This document shows, piece by piece, positions 33,570-42,425 of a stretch of 64,000 bases of DNA. The stretch is from JAPHSX01 sp039714395 (GTDB lineage: Bacteria; Pseudomonadota; Gammaproteobacteria; Thiohalomonadales; Thiohalomonadaceae): assembly GCA_039714395.1 (NCBI GenBank), contig JBDLJH010000002.1, positions 62,001 to 126,000 on the forward strand, read 5' to 3'. Position 1 is the first letter of the stretch. Each line of letters starts with the position of its first letter. The notes beneath the pieces were generated by a model. That model saw only the letters and a program-made list of their open reading frames with translations, was not told where the DNA came from and did no database searches. Position numbers and translations under genes: made by a program.

Positions 33570-34763
33570 TTAAACCGAAACTACGCGACTAATAAAACAC
33601 TTAATGTAATCGGTCTCAACAATAGCCGGATGTACCGGGTGATCTGGTCCCTGATGGCCCTGCTCAACGATCTGTAGATTACGGTCCAGATGGCGCGACG
33701 ACTGTAGCAACAAATCACGAAAATTATCGCGCTGCAGATGGTAGGAGCAGGAGGCAGAGACCAGTATACCGTCCTTACCCAGCAGCTGCATTGCCGCCTG
33801 GTTAACACGACGGTAGGCCTCTATCCCCTTCTTCGCATCTTTCTTGCGCTTAATAAAGGCGGGCGGATCGACAATCACCAGATCGAACTTCTCACGATCA
33901 GCACGCAGTGCCTTGAGGGCATCAAAGGCATCGCCTTCGATCCCCTGCACCCTGTCATCCACACCATTTAACGCGGCATTACGCTCAACCATATCCAACG
34001 CCTTTGCTGAGCTGTCGACACAGACCACCTCACTGGCCCCTGCGGTAGCCGCAGCCAGCCCCCAGCCACCGATATAGCTGAAAACATCAAGTACACGCAT
34101 ACCGCTGGCAAGATTCTGCACCCGGGCGCGATTGAGGCGGTGATCGTAAAACCAGCCGGTCTTCTGTCCGCTAAGCAGCGGTACCTCAAAACAGGTATTG
34201 TTCTCCTCGATCTCCACCACCTCAGGCACCTCACCCAGAGCGGTCTCGACATAGCTTTCCAGCCCCTCCTGGGCGCGAACACCGCTGTCGTTGCGCAACA
34301 GAATGGCATGCTGTTTAAATACCTTAGCCAGCGCCGCAACTACCTCATCACGCATCGCCTCCATACCGGCAGTATTAAGCTGAACCACCAGTACATCGCC
34401 GAAGCGATCCACCACCAGACCGGGTAGAAAATCACTTTCACCGTAAACCAAACGATAGAAGGGCTTATCGAAGAGACGCTCACGCAGTGACAACGCCACC
34501 TTGATGCGGTGCACCAGCAATGACTGATCCAGCAACTGCGTTACCGTGCGGCTTATCAGGCGAGCACAGATCAATGAATGGGGGTTTATGTAGGCAATGC
34601 CCAATGGCTTACCGTCATTGGCGGTCACCACCACCTGCTGCCCGGGCTCAAAATCACTCAACGGTGAACGATGAATATCGACCTCATTGCTGTAGACCCA
34701 GAGGTGGCCATTGCGCAGACGACGCTCTTCGTTCTTCTTCAGGTGTAAAGGGGCTAGTACCAT
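33570..34763 (-). CDS. rlmI: 23S rRNA (cytosine-C5) methyltransferase RlmI-type
   Basis: 397 residues: an N-terminal PUA domain (about 1-80, RNGHLWVYSNEVD), an EEHEA-like central part with VYGESDFLPGLVVDRFGD, and a Rossmann methyltransferase domain (about 190-390) with VLDVFSYIGGWGLAAATAGA for SAM binding, DLVIVDPPAF, and catalytic Cys in VSASCSYH. It matches E. coli RlmI (396 residues), which makes m5C1962 in 23S rRNA. 25 bases upstream of lgt on the same strand. Confidence 0.92.
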   Translation of the reverse strand: MVLAPLHLKKNEERRLRNGHLWVYSNEVDIHRSPLSDFEPGQQVVVTANDGKPLGIAYINPHSLICARLISRTVTQLLDQSLLVHRIKVALSLRERLFDKPFYRLVYGESDFLPGLVVDRFGDVLVVQLNTAGMEAMRDEVVAALAKVFKQHAILLRNDSGVRAQEGLESYVETALGEVPEVVEIEENNTCFEVPLLSGQKTGWFYDHRLNRARVQNLASGMRVLDVFSYIGGWGLAAATAGASEVVCVDSSAKALDMVERNAALNGVDDRVQGIEGDAFDALKALRADREKFDLVIVDPPAFIKRKKDAKKGIEAYRRVNQAAMQLLGKDGILVSASCSYHLQRDNFRDLLLQSSRHLDRNLQIVEQGHQGPDHPVHPAIVETDYIKCFISRVVSV

Positions 34764-35017
34764 AACAGCGTTCCAGTGAGGCGAAAGCGGCGATTATGGC
34801 AGAAAGGGACGGTGGTGACGATGCGCCATTACTAATTGAAGAAAAGATTTCAGGTGAGTACGAGACAAGGCAGCATTATACAGAAAGGCAGACGAAGGCA
34901 TGGATGCCTAAGTTAAAGCGAAGCAGGAGCTTGAGCCGAATTTACACTGAATAAATGAGCATTTTGAGCCAAATTTTAACGCAGGATCGTGCCACATGAG
35001 GCATTTTCAATATTTTG
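34764..35017. other. Intergenic region with possible dispersed repeat
   Basis: About 250 bases without a convincing frame. A perfect inverted repeat AGGCAT-GG-ATGCCT lies at 34896-34909. It is followed by short repeated-looking phrases (gagcattttgagccaaattttaac and tgaggcattttcaat). The style is that of a mobile-independent intergenic repeat, but I see no second copy in this window. Confidence 0.35.
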
Positions 35018-35224
35018 TTAAGCGTTAAGGTCGGGGATAAGCTGGCTCTCAACCCGAGAAATGGCGTCCTTCAACTGCAACTTGCGCCGTTTCAGACGCT
35101 TCATCTGTAACTGATCCACATAGGGATTAGCTTGCAGGGCGTCAATGGCATCATCCAGATCACGGTGTTCAAGACGCAAAGCATCAAGACGCTGGGAAAG
35201 TTCTATCAGTTCTCCGTTTTCCAT
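35018..35224 (-). CDS. YdcH family (DUF465) small helical protein
   Basis: 68 residues, nearly all helical coiled-coil. LEHRDLDDAIDALQANP followed by LQMKRLKRRKLQLKDAISRVE is the DUF465 signature (LKK-LKLKD). Function unknown, cytosolic. The ATG is at 35222-35224; the gene stands alone. Confidence 0.85.
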   Translation of the reverse strand: MENGELIELSQRLDALRLEHRDLDDAIDALQANPYVDQLQMKRLKRRKLQLKDAISRVESQLIPDLNA

Positions 35225-35386
35225 GACTTTACTCTTAATACCCGCCGATTAGCCGAGGGAATGCAAAATAGCACATTCTCGCCCCACGGTCAGTGCCAAT
35301 TACACTACTGACTCCTGAAGCAAATGAACTAAACTTGGTTTACAGGTATCTCAATCGAACTACCGATCATGAGGGAGTCAAAAACC

Positions 35387-35959
35387 ATGAAACAAAGAGT
35401 CTATCTACTCCCGCTCCTTCTGCTGTTCACACTGCTGCTGCACGGCTGTGCCAGCAAACCTCCCGCAGCACTACGCAATGCCCCCGAACATAGCCCTACC
35501 CTAAGTCAGGTACATGCCCAACCTAAGGCCTATCTCGACAAGCGCCTGCGCTGGGGCGGCTCCATTGCAGGTGTCGAGAACCTGCCACAGACTACCCGCA
35601 TCGAGATCGTCGCTCGTCGGCTCTACGACAGCGGCGAGCCTATAAGTGGAGATAGCAGTGAGGGACGTTTCCTGGCCCACTTCGACCAGTTCCTCGATCC
35701 CAGCATCTACAGCGTCGGGCGCAGCATTACCGTGGTGGGCACCCTTGCCCGCATCGAACAGCGGGAACTCGATCAAATGCACTATCGCTACCCCGTGATC
35801 AGCGTGGAATCCCACCACCTCTGGCCTGAGCCTGAACCGTATCAGGAGCCGTACTACGATCCCTTCTGGCACGACCCCTTCTTCTATGACCCCTGGTATC
35901 CCTTCGGGTATCCTTACCCCTACTACCCGCACCGCTACCCCAGACCCCACCGTCATTAA
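35387..35959 (+). CDS. Slp-family outer-membrane lipoprotein (copy 1) with aromatic tail
   Basis: 190 residues from ATG 35387, chosen because GAGGGAG (35371-35377) precedes it; an ATG at 35369 overlaps that site. Lipobox LLHGC with Cys21. Slp core: VHAQPKAYLDKRLRWGGSIAGVENL, then LYDSGEP, GRFLAHFDQFLDPSIYSVGRSITVVGTL. The last about 40 residues are very rich in Tyr, Pro, His, Phe and Asp (WHDPFFYDPWYPFGYPYPYY), absent from E. coli Slp. Slp proteins are envelope lipoproteins linked to starvation or acid stress. Followed after 12 bases by a second Slp gene. Confidence 0.88.
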   Translation: MKQRVYLLPLLLLFTLLLHGCASKPPAALRNAPEHSPTLSQVHAQPKAYLDKRLRWGGSIAGVENLPQTTRIEIVARRLYDSGEPISGDSSEGRFLAHFDQFLDPSIYSVGRSITVVGTLARIEQRELDQMHYRYPVISVESHHLWPEPEPYQEPYYDPFWHDPFFYDPWYPFGYPYPYYPHRYPRPHRH

Positions 35960-35971
35960 TACGGGAGAACC

Positions 35972-36463
35972 ATGATGACAAAACTGCTCCCCCCTCTGCT
36001 TATCCTGTTACTCGTTAGCGGCTGCAGCACAAAACCTGTATTGCCTACCGAAGGGGTGAATACAGCGCTGAGCGTGCAGCAGCTAACCGACTCAGGCAAG
36101 GCGATGAGTGGCATCCGTGTGCTGTGGGGAGGCGTTATCGTCGCTAGCACCAACCTTAAAGACCGCACCCGCCTGGAAGTCCTGGCCTACCCTCTCGACA
36201 GCAACCAGCGCCCAAAAACCAGTAGCCCGGCAGGAGGACGCTTCCTTAGCTACCACAAGGGCTACCTGGAAACCGTTGACTACGCCGCCGGGCGACAGGT
36301 GAGCATGGTCGGAGTGATTACCGGCACCGAAGAGGCACGGCTCGGTGAGCACCATTATAAATACCCATCAATGCAGGCTGAAAAGATCCATCTCTGGCCG
36401 ATTGCACAACAGGAAAGCGATACCAGGGTGCGCTTTGGATTCGGTATTCTCCTGCACAACTAG
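35972..36463 (+). CDS. Slp-family outer-membrane lipoprotein (copy 2)
   Basis: 163 residues, lipobox LLLVSGC with Cys18. It has the Slp core IRVLWGGVIVASTNLKDRTRLEVLAYPLD...GRFLSYHKGYLETVDYAAGRQVSMVGVITG. It lacks the Tyr/Pro tail of copy 1. GGGAGA lies before the ATG; a second ATG follows immediately (35975). It was probably formed by tandem duplication with copy 1 and co-transcribed with it. Confidence 0.88.
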   Translation: MMTKLLPPLLILLLVSGCSTKPVLPTEGVNTALSVQQLTDSGKAMSGIRVLWGGVIVASTNLKDRTRLEVLAYPLDSNQRPKTSSPAGGRFLSYHKGYLETVDYAAGRQVSMVGVITGTEEARLGEHHYKYPSMQAEKIHLWPIAQQESDTRVRFGFGILLHN

Positions 36464-36530
36464 GGAATCACATTTAGTGTCATTGCGAGATATCCTATAT
36501 ATCACCCCACCACAGCAACCGGAATAACCA

Positions 36531-37352
36531 ATGACAAATAACCTTCTGCCACGACTCGTTGAAAGCGAAGAGCTGGAAAGCAAATTAAAGTCAGACGGTC
36601 TTGTGATCATCGACCTAAGCATCAAGATGACTCATGCACAGGGACATATCCCCGGTGCCCGTCTCCTCGGCTACAACCAGATCGTACGCGCAGAGAAACC
36701 GGTAATGGGACTACTACCTACAGCAGAGCAGTTCAGTCAGGCCCTCTCTTCGGTTGGCATCACGGCAGAGAACCACATCGTCGCCTACGATGACGAAGGC
36801 GGCGGCAAGGCAGCCCGCCTGCTATGGACGCTGGAATGCTTCGGCCACAGCCGCTATTCCCTGCTCAACGGGGGCCTACACACCTGGGCCAAAGAGGGAC
36901 ACTCGCTAACAACAGAAACAAGTTATTTTGAACCCAGTAACTACCAACTCGGCACCACCAGCGAGTGCGAGGCGGTTATCAATGGTGACGACATTCTCAA
37001 GCACCTCGATGATGCCAACGTCACCCTGCTCGACGCACGATCCCCCCAGGAGTTCTCAGGAGAGAAACGCTATGCAGAGCGTGCCGGACGTATTCCCGGC
37101 GCAGTGAATATTGAGTGGACCGAATTCATGGATAAGGACCGTAATCTGCGGCTTAAACTGGAATCCGAGCTACGCAGCATGCTTGAAGCAAAAGGTTTTA
37201 CTACCGATAAAACGGTTATCGCTTACTGCCAAACCCACCACCGCTCTGCGCACACCTGGTTTGTACTTAACTACCTGGGTTATAAAGCGAGAGGATATGA
37301 GGGGTCATGGTCGGATTGGGGGAACCGCGAAGATACACCGGTAGAGATTTAA
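36531..37352 (+). CDS. rhdA: RhdA-type thiosulfate sulfurtransferase (two rhodanese domains)
   Basis: 273 residues, two rhodanese domains (about 10-125 and 150-270); only the C-terminal one has the catalytic cysteine, Cys233 in YCQTHHRSAHT. The CQTHHRS loop is the one I know from Azotobacter vinelandii RhdA (Cys230), which differs from thiosulfate sulfurtransferase (CRKGVT) and mercaptopyruvate sulfurtransferase (CGSGVT) loops. It moves sulfane sulfur from thiosulfate to cytosolic acceptors. In Pseudomonas, to my recollection, rhdA lies next to psd and near fimX, as here. Confidence 0.9.
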   Translation: MTNNLLPRLVESEELESKLKSDGLVIIDLSIKMTHAQGHIPGARLLGYNQIVRAEKPVMGLLPTAEQFSQALSSVGITAENHIVAYDDEGGGKAARLLWTLECFGHSRYSLLNGGLHTWAKEGHSLTTETSYFEPSNYQLGTTSECEAVINGDDILKHLDDANVTLLDARSPQEFSGEKRYAERAGRIPGAVNIEWTEFMDKDRNLRLKLESELRSMLEAKGFTTDKTVIAYCQTHHRSAHTWFVLNYLGYKARGYEGSWSDWGNREDTPVEI

Positions 37353-37452
37353 GCATTAAAAGTAGGTAAGAGGGGATGAGAGGGTATTAAACGATTACCC
37401 ATTATTTATCTCTCCTTATTTTCAAACAAATCTGTACCTGCAAAACACTCAT

Positions 37453-37492
37453 AAAAAAACCGGCCTCCACATAATGTGAAGTCCGGTTTTAT
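37453..37492. terminator. Bidirectional intrinsic terminator between rhdA and the lexA-like gene
   Basis: AAAACCGG (37456-37463) pairs with CCGGTTTT (37483-37490). The inner stem partly pairs (cac/gtg) around ATAAT. A and T tracts on both sides let it work for both convergent genes. Confidence 0.85.
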
Positions 37493-37536
37493 TTATTCCT
37501 TCTCGTCTTCCGCATTCCCTGCGTTAACGTTGTCGC

Positions 37537-38001
37537 CTACTCCGGCATGCGTATTACACCGGTGACAATACCGAGGATCTGCACCTCTTCGTTCTTCAGG
37601 TAGATAGGATCCATATCGGGGTTGGCTGGCTGTAAGCGAATGCCGTCGCGCTCAACGTAGAATTTTTTCAGTGTGACCTGCTCGCCGTTAATCATGGCGA
37701 CGACTGACTGACCATTCTCGGCAGTCTCACGCTTTTCGATAATGACGGTGTCACCATCCTGAATATTGTCGTCGATCATGGAGTGGCCGCGCACCTTCAA
37801 AGCGTAGCTATTGGTGCGCACCATGCTTGCAGGGACGGAGACACGCTGGTCATCCTCGTTGAGATCGACCGGCTGTCCGGCAGTGATCCAGCCCAGTAGG
37901 GGGATCTCGGTCATCGCGGCAGGACTCAACTCCAGCTCTTCAACACCGGGGATGTGCACGGGGCGATCTTTCTTTGGAATCATATAGGTTACGGCAGACA
38001 T
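37537..38001 (-). CDS. LexA/UmuD-like S24 peptidase domain protein without HTH head
   Basis: 154 residues from ATG 37999-38001, which follows AGAGGAG; a longer frame to 38058 adds only non-family residues. The product is a complete S24 domain: an Ala41-Gly42 cleavage bond in WITAGQPVD, catalytic Ser74 in GHSMIDD, and Lys112 in VTLKKFY, with spacings like LexA (33 and 38). The 65-residue winged-helix DNA-binding domain of LexA is absent, and the 168 bases to the divergent SCO gene cannot encode it. Only about 40 residues precede the cleavage bond, like UmuD. The role could be SOS-linked self-cleavage or a UmuD-type part; no umuC is nearby and no CTGT-N8-ACAG box was seen. Confidence 0.8.
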   Translation of the reverse strand: MSAVTYMIPKKDRPVHIPGVEELELSPAAMTEIPLLGWITAGQPVDLNEDDQRVSVPASMVRTNSYALKVRGHSMIDDNIQDGDTVIIEKRETAENGQSVVAMINGEQVTLKKFYVERDGIRLQPANPDMDPIYLKNEEVQILGIVTGVIRMPE

Positions 38002-38089
38002 TGGAGACTCCTCTTTATATTTTTCACCTAACTTACTTGGATGAAGAGACAAAATCAATTACCGGCTTACTCTCAGGCGGTTTGCTTTT

Positions 38090-38117
38090 GACTAAAGACT
38101 AGCGACTGCTGACTGAC
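38090..38117. repeat. Degenerate heptamer repeat GACTNNN x4
   Basis: gactaaa-gactagc-gactgct-gactgac reads with exact 7-base spacing of GACT. It lies between the divergent lexA-like and SCO genes, preceded by ttttg. It is related in unit and period to the perfect GACTAAC repeat at 1064-1098. Confidence 0.7.
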
Positions 38118-38169
38118 AACTTTTCTCCATCTGTTCCCCACCCCTGCCTGGCATGCGATAATCCGCCCC

Positions 38170-38826
38170 ATGAACAGAAACCAGCTGACTCTCTTTATAG
38201 CCATCGTTGCCGCACTGCTACTAGCACGCTTTGCTCTCTATACCCCTGAGGCGGAGAAGGTGGTAATCGAGCCACCACAGGCACTGCAATCTCTACTGCT
38301 GCCAGAGCCGCGTCCACTTAGTGAATTTACCCTAAGTGACCACAACGGCCAGCCACTGACCCAGCAGCAACTCAAGGACAAATGGCACTTCGTCTTCTTC
38401 GGCTATACCCAGTGTCCCGACATCTGCCCCACCACTCTGGGTACACTCAAAGCGGTGGCAACAAAGCTGGAGGCACAGCCTGAAATTAGTGTCGATACCC
38501 GCTTTCTCTTTGTCTCGGTCGACCCGAAACGAGATAGCGTACCGCAGCTTAAGGATTATATCGGCTACTTCCACCCCGACTTTATCGCCACTACCGGTGA
38601 GCGGCAGGAGATCGACAAACTTGCCCGTAGCCTTGGCGCTATCTACCTGTTCGAAGGTGACACCGAGAAAGATGACTATATCGTTAACCACAGCGCCAGC
38701 GTGGCGCTAATCAACCCACAGGGACAGTGGGTGGCCCGTTTCCATCCACCACACACAGTCAAGCAGTTTCACAGCGACTACCTGCAACTTCGCGACTATT
38801 TACAACCACAGAACTCTCAGGACTGA
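38170..38826 (+). CDS. SCO/SenC family copper or thiol-redox protein
   Basis: 218 residues, one N-terminal membrane anchor (6-24), thioredoxin-like fold outside the cytosol. The metal motif is Cys82-x3-Cys86 (TQCPDICPTTLG) with the conserved histidine in YIVNHSASVALI. SCO proteins deliver copper to the CuA site of cytochrome oxidase or act in thiol redox. No cox genes are in the window. Six bases upstream of psd, so probably co-transcribed with it. Confidence 0.9.
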   Translation: MNRNQLTLFIAIVAALLLARFALYTPEAEKVVIEPPQALQSLLLPEPRPLSEFTLSDHNGQPLTQQQLKDKWHFVFFGYTQCPDICPTTLGTLKAVATKLEAQPEISVDTRFLFVSVDPKRDSVPQLKDYIGYFHPDFIATTGERQEIDKLARSLGAIYLFEGDTEKDDYIVNHSASVALINPQGQWVARFHPPHTVKQFHSDYLQLRDYLQPQNSQD

Positions 38827-38832
38827 CACGAT

Positions 38833-39708
38833 ATGTCTGAACGCAGCGCCGGTTTTATCGACTACCTTAAAGCACTCCCCCAATACCTGATGCCGGGCCA
38901 TCTGGTCTCGCGGCTGATTCACAATTTTACCCGCATCCGCAACCCGCGCATCAAGAACGCCTTTACCCGCTGGTTTATCGGTCAGTTCAATATCAATGTT
39001 GATGAGGCGATTGAGTCAGAGCCGAGCGCCTACGAGCACTTTAACGCCTTCTTTACTCGCGAATTGAAGCCCGGCGTACGTCCTATTGTTGAGGGCGAAG
39101 ATACCGTCGCCTGTCCGGTAGACGGTGCGGTGAGTCAGGCCGAGCCGATCCGCGACGGTCGCGTATTTCAGGCCAAGGGCCACGACTACTCGCTAGAGAC
39201 TCTGCTCGGTGGATCGGTGGAACGTGCCGCGCCGTTTCAAAACGGCATCTTCACCACCATCTACCTCTCGCCTCAAGACTACCACCGCATCCACATGCCG
39301 GTGACCGGCACCCTGAAAGAGATGGTGCATATTCCAGGACGACTATTTAGCGTCAACCCGGCCACCACCCGCGTGATCCCCGGCCTGTTTGCCCGCAACG
39401 AGCGGGTGGTCTCCATCTTCGATACCGAATTCGGACCGATGGCGATGGTCAAGGTAGGTGCAGTGAATGTGGGCAGCGTCGAGACCGTATGGGCCGGTGA
39501 GGTTACCCCCCCGGCAGGGCGTGTGGTGCGTAACTGGAACTATCAGGGCGATGAGGCGATCATCCTGCAAAAGGGCGAAGAGATGGGACGCTTTAATATG
39601 GGCTCTACCGTCATTCTGGTATTCGGTCCTGACACGGTGGCGTGGGCCGAAGGGATCAAAGCAGAAGAGAAGGTACGGCTGGGGCAGCTACTGGGACAAC
39701 GTATCTAA
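38833..39708 (+). CDS. psd: Phosphatidylserine decarboxylase proenzyme
   Basis: 291 residues. N-terminal LVSRLIHNFTRIRNPRIKN, conserved PVDGAVSQAEPI, YLSPQDYHRIHMPVTG with its catalytic His, and the self-cleavage site MGST in RFNMGSTVILVFGP near the C-terminus; E. coli has LGST. Cleavage at Gly-Ser yields the pyruvoyl cofactor on the alpha chain. It makes phosphatidylethanolamine at the inner membrane. Confidence 0.95.
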   Translation: MSERSAGFIDYLKALPQYLMPGHLVSRLIHNFTRIRNPRIKNAFTRWFIGQFNINVDEAIESEPSAYEHFNAFFTRELKPGVRPIVEGEDTVACPVDGAVSQAEPIRDGRVFQAKGHDYSLETLLGGSVERAAPFQNGIFTTIYLSPQDYHRIHMPVTGTLKEMVHIPGRLFSVNPATTRVIPGLFARNERVVSIFDTEFGPMAMVKVGAVNVGSVETVWAGEVTPPAGRVVRNWNYQGDEAIILQKGEEMGRFNMGSTVILVFGPDTVAWAEGIKAEEKVRLGQLLGQRI

Positions 39709-39756
39709 TCGTGATAAAGGATGCTCGGCATGACTGCCAGGCTTACAAACTGGGCG

Positions 39757-40734
39757 TTAGCCGTTGTCGATGGTAAAGGCGATCACCTGATCCAGTGACT
39801 CGGCACCCACTGCCAACATCACCAGCCGGTCTACCCCCAGGGCAACCCCGGCACAATCTGGAAAACCCGCTTCAAGTGCCGCCAAAAACCGTTCATCCAT
39901 CGGCGGTCTCTCCCTCCCCTTATCAACCCGCTCGGCCAGTTCTGCCTCAAAGCGTTTACGCTGCTCTGCGCTATCACCCAGTTCGTGAAATCCATTGGCC
40001 AGCTCTACCCCTTTGTAATAGAGCTCGAAGCGCTCGGCCACAGCAGGGTTGTCGGGATTGAGACGCGCCAGTGAAGCCTGCGAGGCGGGGTAGTCGGTGA
40101 GAAAGCAGAGTCCCCCTTTACCGAGATTCGGCTCAACACTATGGCTGAGAATGAGATCCAGCCAGAAATCGCGATCCTCCTCGGCATCAAAATCACCAAT
40201 ATCAAGCCGCTGTGCTGCCTCACGCAATTCAGTAATGGAGGCCTGCAGCGGATCAATATCGGCAAACTGCAAAAAGGCCGAGCGGTAACTTAACCGCTCG
40301 GCCTTCCCTCCCAACCCCAGAACAGGTGCAACAAGCTCCTCCACCTCGTCCATCAGGGCATGATGGTCATAACCGGGGCGATACCACTCCAGCAGGGTGA
40401 ACTCAGGATTATGGCGCCGTCCCGCCTCGCCCTGACGGAACACCCTGGCAATTTGGAAGATCGGCCCACTGCCTGCAGCAAGCAACCGCTTCATTGGGAA
40501 TTCGGGGGAGGTATGCAGGTAGAGATCCAGACCCTCCGCATGACCGGGGCCGATGTAACGGGTATGCAGGCTATCGATAGCCGGGTCGGTAAGGGCGGCG
40601 GCGGAAAGACCTGGCGTCTCTACCTCCAACACCCCATGCTCAGCAAAAAAGGCCCGTATCCTTTGCAGGATGCGGGCCCTTTTCTTAAGATTTTCCAGCG
40701 GTGCATTGGGCCGCCAGTCATGTCGCTCGGACAA
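39757..40734 (-). CDS. epmA: EF-P-(R)-beta-lysine ligase EpmA
   Basis: 325 residues, a truncated class II lysyl-tRNA synthetase catalytic domain lacking the anticodon-binding domain. Class II motifs: RARILQRIRAFFAEHGVLEVETPGL, the motif 2 region IARVFRQGEAGRRHNPEFTLLEWYR, and C-terminal GVALGVDRLVMLAVG. It attaches (R)-beta-lysine to EF-P. Only 8 bases after efp on the same strand. Confidence 0.95.
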   Translation of the reverse strand: MSERHDWRPNAPLENLKKRARILQRIRAFFAEHGVLEVETPGLSAAALTDPAIDSLHTRYIGPGHAEGLDLYLHTSPEFPMKRLLAAGSGPIFQIARVFRQGEAGRRHNPEFTLLEWYRPGYDHHALMDEVEELVAPVLGLGGKAERLSYRSAFLQFADIDPLQASITELREAAQRLDIGDFDAEEDRDFWLDLILSHSVEPNLGKGGLCFLTDYPASQASLARLNPDNPAVAERFELYYKGVELANGFHELGDSAEQRKRFEAELAERVDKGRERPPMDERFLAALEAGFPDCAGVALGVDRLVMLAVGAESLDQVIAFTIDNG

Positions 40735-40742
40735 GAGGAACC

Positions 40743-41312
40743 TTAATCCTTGGCGCGAGAGATATAGTCGCCGGTGCGGGTGTCGATCTTAAGATGGTCA
40801 CCGATATTAATGAACAGTGGCACCAGCACGGTCGCACCCGTCTCGCAGGTAGCGGGTTTGGTGGCACCATTAGCGGTATCGCCACGCACACCGGGGTCGG
40901 TGTCGGTAACGGTAAGCACAACATGGTTGGGCGGGGTTACACTGATCGGAACGCCATCCCACAGGGTAACCACTACGGTATCCTGCTCCTTCATCCATTT
41001 TGCATCATCACCCACAGCGGCGGCATCGGCACCGAACTGCTCAAAAGTCTCAGGGTGCATAAAGTGCCATACCTCTCCATCGTTGTAGAGGTACTGCATG
41101 TCGGTATCCATGACATCTGCCGCCTCTACACTTTCACCCGATTTAAAGGTACGCTCCACCACACGACCGGTTTTGAGATTACGCACCTTGACGCGGTTGA
41201 AGGCCTGCCCCTTGCCGGGCTTTACAAGTTCATTCTCGACGATGTTATGAGGGTCGCCGTCGAGCATCAGCTTGAGACCGCGCTTAAATTCGTTGGTGCT
41301 GTAGTTGGCCAT
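40743..41312 (-). CDS. efp: Elongation factor P
   Basis: 189 residues from ATG 41310-41312 (MANYSTNEF); the frame is open 15 codons further but these are not family-like. Three beta-barrel domains, with the modification residue Lys34 in VKPGKGQAF. EF-P relieves ribosome stalling at polyproline. The gene precedes epmA in an operon; epmB is divergent 54 bases away. Confidence 0.97.
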   Translation of the reverse strand: MANYSTNEFKRGLKLMLDGDPHNIVENELVKPGKGQAFNRVKVRNLKTGRVVERTFKSGESVEAADVMDTDMQYLYNDGEVWHFMHPETFEQFGADAAAVGDDAKWMKEQDTVVVTLWDGVPISVTPPNHVVLTVTDTDPGVRGDTANGATKPATCETGATVLVPLFINIGDHLKIDTRTGDYISRAKD

Positions 41313-41366
41313 GATAATTTCCCGAAACTTCCGATTGATTGAAATCTGCTTACACAAAGACCGCCT

Positions 41367-42353
41367 ATGATACCCCGAAGTTCCGATTGGAAAAACGCCT
41401 TATCCAAGGTAATACGCGATCCAGCCGAACTGCTGGTACTGTTGGAGCTGCCAGAGGAGCTACTGCCCGCTGCCCATCAGGCAGTAGCACTCTTCCCGCT
41501 GCGGGTGCCGCATGGCTATCTGAATCGCATCGAAAAGGGTAATGCCAACGACCCACTACTACGCCAGGTACTACCACTGGGTGAGGAGCTTACCGAGGTG
41601 CCGGGCTTTAGCCACGACCCGGTGGGGGATAGTAGCGCCGCTGCACAGCCAGGCCTGCTACACAAATATCAGGGGCGGGTGCTGCTAACCCTAACCGGAG
41701 GCTGTGCGGTGCACTGCCGCTACTGTTTCCGTCGCCATTTTCCCTACGGTGAGGAGAATCCGGGGCGTGATAGCTGGCAAGGGGTGGTCGAATACCTGCA
41801 GAAGAACCCTGAAATCGATGAGTTGATCCTGAGCGGCGGCGACCCACTACTGCTCAATACCTCCCAGTTAAAACGACTCACTGACCGGTTACAGGCCCTG
41901 CCACAACTCAAACGGCTGCGCATCCACAGCCGACTGCCACTGGTACTGCCCGAGCGCATCGACAGCGAACTCCTCAACTGGCTGGCAGCCCTCCCCTGGC
42001 AAACTATTCTTGTCATCCACGCTAATCACCCCCATGAAATAGGGGAAGAACAGGGCGAGGCCTTAATGCAATTGAAACACACCGGCCTTACCCTGCTTAA
42101 CCAGAGCGTGCTACTACGTGGGGTCAATGATGATAATGAGACTCTACAGCGATTAAGTGAGCAACTGTTCGCTCACGGTGTGCTGCCCTACTACCTGCAC
42201 CAACTTGATCGAGTCAGCGGCGCGGCCCACTTCGAGGTAAGTGATGAGGAGGCAAAAGCACTACACCAAGCACTACAGGCAACCCTTCCCGGCTATCTGG
42301 TCCCCCGCCTGGTACGTGAACTAAGCGGTGGAGCCTGTAAGCAACCCCTCTAA
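41367..42353 (+). CDS. epmB: EF-P lysine 2,3-aminomutase EpmB
   Basis: 328 residues. Radical SAM [4Fe-4S] motif Cys113-x3-Cys117-x2-Cys120 (GGCAVHCRYCFRRHFPY), then LSGGDPLLL and the PLP-lysine region. It converts (S)-alpha-lysine to (R)-beta-lysine for EpmA. Divergent from efp, so the modification set shares one intergenic region. Confidence 0.94.
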   Translation: MIPRSSDWKNALSKVIRDPAELLVLLELPEELLPAAHQAVALFPLRVPHGYLNRIEKGNANDPLLRQVLPLGEELTEVPGFSHDPVGDSSAAAQPGLLHKYQGRVLLTLTGGCAVHCRYCFRRHFPYGEENPGRDSWQGVVEYLQKNPEIDELILSGGDPLLLNTSQLKRLTDRLQALPQLKRLRIHSRLPLVLPERIDSELLNWLAALPWQTILVIHANHPHEIGEEQGEALMQLKHTGLTLLNQSVLLRGVNDDNETLQRLSEQLFAHGVLPYYLHQLDRVSGAAHFEVSDEEAKALHQALQATLPGYLVPRLVRELSGGACKQPL

Positions 42354-42425
42354 TCAGCTTGTCAGGAGGCTGTTTCCCTGATATAAAACAAGTAGTTATA
42401 AGAAAAACTTAAGGAACCCCACAAG

